Below the pieces are notes generated by a model. It searched no databases and was not told where the DNA came from. It saw only the letters and a program-made list of their open reading frames with translations. DNA of 7,967 nucleotides from Thermoflexales bacterium (lineage in GTDB: Bacteria; Chloroflexota; Anaerolineae; S140-20): positions 1 through 7,967 of the forward strand of contig WFUY01000340.1 in NCBI GenBank assembly GCA_015484715.1, given 5' to 3'. Below, in pieces: positions 4,752-7,967 of the stretch; position 1 is the first letter of the stretch; the number at the start of each line of letters is the position of its first letter. Position numbers and translations under genes: made by a program.

Positions 4752-6245
4752 ATGGCAACCTTGTACTTTCCCACATTCCTGCGTCGGATGACCGAGGGTC
4801 AGGCCCAGGTGGAGGTCACCGCCGACGAGCTGGGCGCTCTCGTCGCAGAGGTGAGCGAGCGGTTCCCTGACCTCCGCGTCCACCTGCTGGACGAGACCGG
4901 TCAACTCCGACCCTACGTCCGCTTCTTCGTCAACGGCCAGGACGCCCGCGCTCTGCAGGGCCTGGCCACCCCGCTCCAACCTGACGACAAGGTCACCCTG
5001 GTGCCTGCCGTGGCCGGTGGGGCGACGGCCAAAGCGTCCACCCTTCCCATCCTGCCCGGCATCCGGCGGCACATCCTCTACGGCCTCTTGGCCACCGTGG
5101 GGGCACTGCTGGTGCTCCTCTTCTACGCCCGGATTAGCACCTCCCTGGCCATCTTCTGGACCTTCGGCCTGGCTTTCGGCTTCGTGGTCCAGCGGAGCCG
5201 CTTCTGCTTCACCTCGGCCTTCCGGGACCTCTTCCTGCTCCAGGATGGCCGCCTGATGAAAGGGGTGATCGTCGGCCTGGCCATTGCCACCGTCGGCTTC
5301 ACGCTCATTATGTACAAGGCGGTGCCCGACCCGACCCAGGGGATGGCCGGCAACGTCTACCCCACCGGCTGGCACACCCTGCTGGGGGGCCTGCTTTTCG
5401 GCACCGGGATGGTCGTCGCCGGTGGGTGCGCCTCGGGCACCCTCTACCGGATGGGCGAGGGCTACGTGGCTCAGTGGGTCGCCCTGGTGGGGATGATCGC
5501 CGGCTCTTTCGTCCTGGCCCTACACTGGGAGTGGTGGTGGCCCAACGTCATCTCCCGACAGCCCAAGTTCTGGTTCCCCCGGGCGCTGGGATGGGGCCCC
5601 GCCCTTGTCCTCACCCTCATCGTCCTCTTCGGCTTCTACCTGTTGATCGTCTGGTGGGAGAGCCGGGCCGGTGGCATCTCCACCTGGGAGGAGCCGACCG
5701 GGCCGGTCCGCACCTTCGCCGACCGCCTGCGCGTCGGCTGGCAGCAGATCTTCGTGCGAGCCTGGCCCGCGGCCGCCGGCGGCTTGGCTCTAGGAATGCT
5801 CAACATCTTCGAGTACCTGTACAAAAAGCCGTGGGGGATCACCACCGCCGTCTCCCGCTGGGCGGGATGGGTCGCCTACACCCTGGGCTATCCGGCCCAG
5901 AACCTGCTCTACTTCGGTGACAAGCCGGCCGGCAAGGAACTGCTGAGCCATATCCCCTGGCTGAGTGGCGGCACGCTGCTGAACTGGGGGCTCATTTTCG
6001 GAGCCTTCACCGCCGCCCTCTTGGCCGGTGAGTTCAAACTCCGCTTCCCCCGCCGCCGCTACCGCTACCTGCAGACCTTCAGCGGAGGGCTGCTTATGGG
6101 CTACGGCGCTCGCCTGGCCATGGGGTGCAACATCGGCGGCTTCTTCTCCGCCATCCCCTCCCTGGCCCTCAACGGCTGGGTCTTCGGGCTGGGGCTGGTT
6201 GGCGGGGCCTGGATCGGCGTTCAGATCATCCGACGACTACCCTGA
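4752..6245 (+). CDS. tsuA: YeeE/YedE (TsuA) thiosulfate transporter with N-terminal CysO/MoaD-like carrier domain
   Basis: The protein has 497 residues and starts after AAGGAGGG (4737-4744), 7-nt spacer. Residues 1-90 form a ubiquitin-like beta-grasp domain: FPTFLRRMTEGQ (6-17), an FFVNGQDAR strand (58-66), GLATPLQPDDKVTLVPAV, and a diglycine at 89-90. The PAVAGG end matches what I recall of mycobacterial CysO, whose C-terminal Gly is thiocarboxylated. Here the chain continues through a linker (91-105) into a membrane protein of about ten helices. That part carries the three cysteine motifs of the YeeE family: QRSRFCFTSAFRD (C152), GGCASGTLYRMGEG (C226) and MGCNIGGFFSAIPSLALNG (C459), thought to relay thiosulfate through the membrane. 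A TusA-like gene follows at 22 bp, as in yeeE-yeeD pairs. The reading frame is open across the junction, so the fusion is encoded. Confidence 0.93.
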   Translation: MATLYFPTFLRRMTEGQAQVEVTADELGALVAEVSERFPDLRVHLLDETGQLRPYVRFFVNGQDARALQGLATPLQPDDKVTLVPAVAGGATAKASTLPILPGIRRHILYGLLATVGALLVLLFYARISTSLAIFWTFGLAFGFVVQRSRFCFTSAFRDLFLLQDGRLMKGVIVGLAIATVGFTLIMYKAVPDPTQGMAGNVYPTGWHTLLGGLLFGTGMVVAGGCASGTLYRMGEGYVAQWVALVGMIAGSFVLALHWEWWWPNVISRQPKFWFPRALGWGPALVLTLIVLFGFYLLIVWWESRAGGISTWEEPTGPVRTFADRLRVGWQQIFVRAWPAAAGGLALGMLNIFEYLYKKPWGITTAVSRWAGWVAYTLGYPAQNLLYFGDKPAGKELLSHIPWLSGGTLLNWGLIFGAFTAALLAGEFKLRFPRRRYRYLQTFSGGLLMGYGARLAMGCNIGGFFSAIPSLALNGWVFGLGLVGGAWIGVQIIRRLP

Positions 6246-6267
6246 AACCACAATGAGGAGGAAGACG

Positions 6268-6492
6268 ATGCGATTGGACGTGCGAGGCGAGATCTGCCCT
6301 TACCCGATGCTCAAAGCGGTTGAAGCGATGAAACGGCTGCCCGAGGGCGAAGTCCTGGAGGTGATCACCGACCACGCGCCGGCCCTGGAGAGCATCCCCA
6401 CCCAGGCCCGACGCCGGGGGTTCAGCGTGAAGATCGAGCAGACGGGAAACCCTGAGTGGGTCATCACCCTGACCCGGGAGGTGTCATCATGA
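6268..6492 (+). CDS. tusA: TusA/YeeD-family sulfur carrier protein
   Basis: The protein has 74 residues, the usual size. LDVRGEICPYPMLKAVEAM (3-21) is the TusA signature with catalytic Cys10 in the CPxP motif, and the rest (EVLEVITDHAPALESIPTQARRRGFSV) follows the family fold. The start at 6268 is preceded by GAGGAGG (6255-6261), 6-nt spacer; an in-frame ATG at 6253 would place that site inside the gene and is less likely. Next to a YeeE transporter, TusA-like proteins (YeeD/TsuB) accept sulfur from the imported thiosulfate on the cytoplasmic side. Its TGA overlaps the ATG of the next gene (ATGA), which suggests coupled translation and a direct sulfur hand-off to the rhodanese-E1 protein. Confidence 0.93.
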   Translation: MRLDVRGEICPYPMLKAVEAMKRLPEGEVLEVITDHAPALESIPTQARRRGFSVKIEQTGNPEWVITLTREVSS

Positions 6493-7967
6493 CCAAGCGG
6501 CCCATCCACCTGGTGGACGCGGCGTGGCTGCAGGACCGCCTGGCGGACCCGGAGATACGGATCGTGGACCTCCGCGTCACCCTACCGGACCTGGAACTGG
6601 GTTACCCCTACGGCCACGTGCCGGGAGCGGTCTCCCTGGACCTCCAGGAACTCTTCACCACCGCCAGCGGGGTACCCGGACGGCTGGTCGGCCAGTCGGC
6701 CGCCGAGGAGGTGCTGGGCCGCCTGGGGCTAACCCGCGAGACCCCGGTCGTGATCTACGACGAGGGCTTCGGCCCCCTGGCCGCCCAGTTCGCCTGGCTC
6801 CTGGACTACTACGGCCACGCCGAGGTGTACATCCTCGAGGGGGGCTGGGAAGCCTGGGAAGAGGCCGGCGGGGAGGTGAGCACCGAGACGATCACGCCGG
6901 AGCCGGCCCTCTACGCCGCTGAACCGGAGAGCAGCAAGCTGGCCACGGCCAACTGGATCGCCGCCCACCTGGGCCACCCCGACATCGTCCTCCTGGACGT
7001 GCGGACGGAGGCCGAGTTCGAGAGCGGCCGGCTGCCCGGCGCGGTCCACCTCCCCTACGACAGTGTCCTGGCCGACACCGCACCACCCGCCCTCCGGCCC
7101 GCCGAGGAGCTGCACCGCCTCTTCCAGGAACGGGGGATCACGCCGGACCGGGAGATCGTCGTCTACTGTGAGACGGGGGCCCGCTCCTCCCACACCTACC
7201 TGGTCCTGCGCTGGCTGGGCTACCCTCGGGTGCGCAACTACGAGGGGTCGTGGGCTGAGTGGAGCCGCCGGACCGACCTGCCCATCGAGGGCCAAGCCCG
7301 GGAGCGGGTGCCAGCCGGCGAGGGGGCCGTCGGCCCCTGCGGCCTGCCTGCCACCCCCGCCCCACGGGCGGTGGTCGTCGCCGACAACGGCCAGTTCAAG
7401 CGCCGCTCCCGCGACGAGGTGGTGGCCCTGGCCCGCAGCCAGATCGCCGAGGTGGACGTGCACACCCTGAAGCGCCGGCTGGACGCCGGTGAGCCCGTTC
7501 ACCTGGTGGACATCCGGGAGCGGGACGAGTGGGAGCAGGGCCACATCCCCGGTGCCCACTTCATCCCGCGCGGCTTCCTGGAGCTGCGCATCGAGGAGCT
7601 GGTGTCGGACCGGGATGCGCCCATCGTCGTCTACTGCGCCGGTGGGGTGCGCTCCGCCCTTGGCGCCCTCGCCCTGCGCCAGATGGGGTACACGCGGGTG
7701 GAGTCACTGGTCGGCGGCTTCCAGGCTTGGAAGTCGGCCGGCTTCCCCTTCGTCATCCCCAAGGTCCTCACCGACACCCAGCGGGTGCGCTACAGCCGCC
7801 ACTTCCTCCTGCCCGAGGTGGGCGAAGCGGGGCAGATCAAGCTCCTGGAGGCCAAGGCCGTGATCATCGGCGCGGGTGGCTTGGGGTCGCCGGCCGCCTT
7901 CTACCTGGCGGCGGCGGGCGTGGGCACCATCGGCATCGTGGACCACGACGTGGTGGACCTGAGCAAC
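6489..7967 (+). CDS. moeB: Triple rhodanese-MoeB/MoeZ-type E1 sulfurtransferase-adenylyltransferase (3' end outside window)
   Basis: 493 codons are visible with no stop before the window edge. Domain order: rhodanese 1 (about 5-128), with YDEGFGPLAAQ at 90-100 where the catalytic Cys should be, so it is probably inactive, as in the N-terminal half of thiosulfate sulfurtransferases; rhodanese 2 (about 150-265) with loop CETGARS, Cys227; a linker (267-317); rhodanese 3 (about 320-422) with loop CAGGVRS, Cys383; then from about 433 a ThiF/MoeB domain (RYSRHFLLPEVG, then GAGGLGS at 461-467 for ATP binding, and DHDVVDLSN at the edge). MoeB/MoeZ/Uba4 enzymes adenylate the C-terminal Gly of ubiquitin-like carriers and, with a rhodanese, convert it to a thiocarboxylate. 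The likely client is the CysO-like domain of the transporter two genes upstream. Most of the E1 domain, including its zinc and catalytic cysteines, lies outside. Confidence 0.92.
   Translation, partial: MTKRPIHLVDAAWLQDRLADPEIRIVDLRVTLPDLELGYPYGHVPGAVSLDLQELFTTASGVPGRLVGQSAAEEVLGRLGLTRETPVVIYDEGFGPLAAQFAWLLDYYGHAEVYILEGGWEAWEEAGGEVSTETITPEPALYAAEPESSKLATANWIAAHLGHPDIVLLDVRTEAEFESGRLPGAVHLPYDSVLADTAPPALRPAEELHRLFQERGITPDREIVVYCETGARSSHTYLVLRWLGYPRVRNYEGSWAEWSRRTDLPIEGQARERVPAGEGAVGPCGLPATPAPRAVVVADNGQFKRRSRDEVVALARSQIAEVDVHTLKRRLDAGEPVHLVDIRERDEWEQGHIPGAHFIPRGFLELRIEELVSDRDAPIVVYCAGGVRSALGALALRQMGYTRVESLVGGFQAWKSAGFPFVIPKVLTDTQRVRYSRHFLLPEVGEAGQIKLLEAKAVIIGAGGLGSPAAFYLAAAGVGTIGIVDHDVVDLSN

Noticed and set aside
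4391..4774. Minus-strand open frames across the leader (85 and 127 codons)
   Set aside because: They overlap a strong promoter, structured RNA and terminator on the other strand, have no recognisable domain, and look like GC-driven chance frames.
6253..6267. Earlier ATG for the TusA-like protein
   Set aside because: It would put the GAGGAGG ribosome site within the coding region and add five residues (MRRKT) before the usual family start.

Overview
This window is a GC-rich bacterial segment. All supported genes lie on the + strand, with strong Shine-Dalgarno sites, short gaps or small overlaps, and a strong preference for G or C at codon third positions. The set of PspA-type proteins, membrane-tethered thiol/rhodanese proteins and a CysO/MoeZ-like sulfur-transfer pathway would suit Chloroflexota or another deep-branching, possibly thermophilic lineage. 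That placement is inference from gene content; there is no rRNA or other taxonomic marker here.

Region 1 (1-4090) looks like one long transcription unit. It begins with the last codons of a zinc-ribbon gene, then a 190-bp gap holding a candidate extended -10 promoter and a perfect 20-bp palindrome. The genes that follow are a small double zinc-ribbon protein, a PspA/IM30 membrane-stress protein, a coiled-coil protein with a SHOCT-like motif, a secreted rhodanese lipoprotein, a geranylgeranyl-reductase-like flavoprotein, and a membrane-anchored TlpA/ResA thioredoxin. The first half is a membrane-maintenance module. The second half puts a sulfurtransferase and a thiol-disulfide protein on the outer face of the membrane.

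Region 2 (4085-4751) is non-coding and unusually rich in structure. A 155-bp MITE-like element has 13-bp perfect terminal inverted repeats and a 10-bp direct repeat that contains the stop codon of the TlpA gene. Directly after it comes a near-consensus sigma-70 promoter (TGGACA, 17 bp, TATAAT). That promoter drives a leader of about 410 nt that contains a 130-nt irregular hairpin and ends in an intrinsic terminator. A segment at the base of the long hairpin is a perfect 9-nt complement (12 pairs with one wobble) of the terminator's 5' arm. This is the arrangement of a transcription attenuator or riboswitch.

Region 3 (4752-7967, running off the window) is a sulfur-assimilation operon. It encodes a YeeE/YedE (TsuA) thiosulfate transporter fused at its N-terminus to a CysO/MoaD-like ubiquitin-fold sulfur carrier, a TusA-family sulfur carrier, and a protein with three rhodanese domains followed by a MoeB/MoeZ-type E1 activating domain (open at the window edge). 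Read together, sulfane sulfur from imported thiosulfate could pass through TusA and the rhodanese cysteines to the E1 enzyme, which would thiocarboxylate the carrier domain tethered to the importer. By analogy with the mycobacterial CysO-CysM-Mec route, the end product may be cysteine. The carrier-transporter fusion and its attenuator-like leader are the most novel parts of the window.
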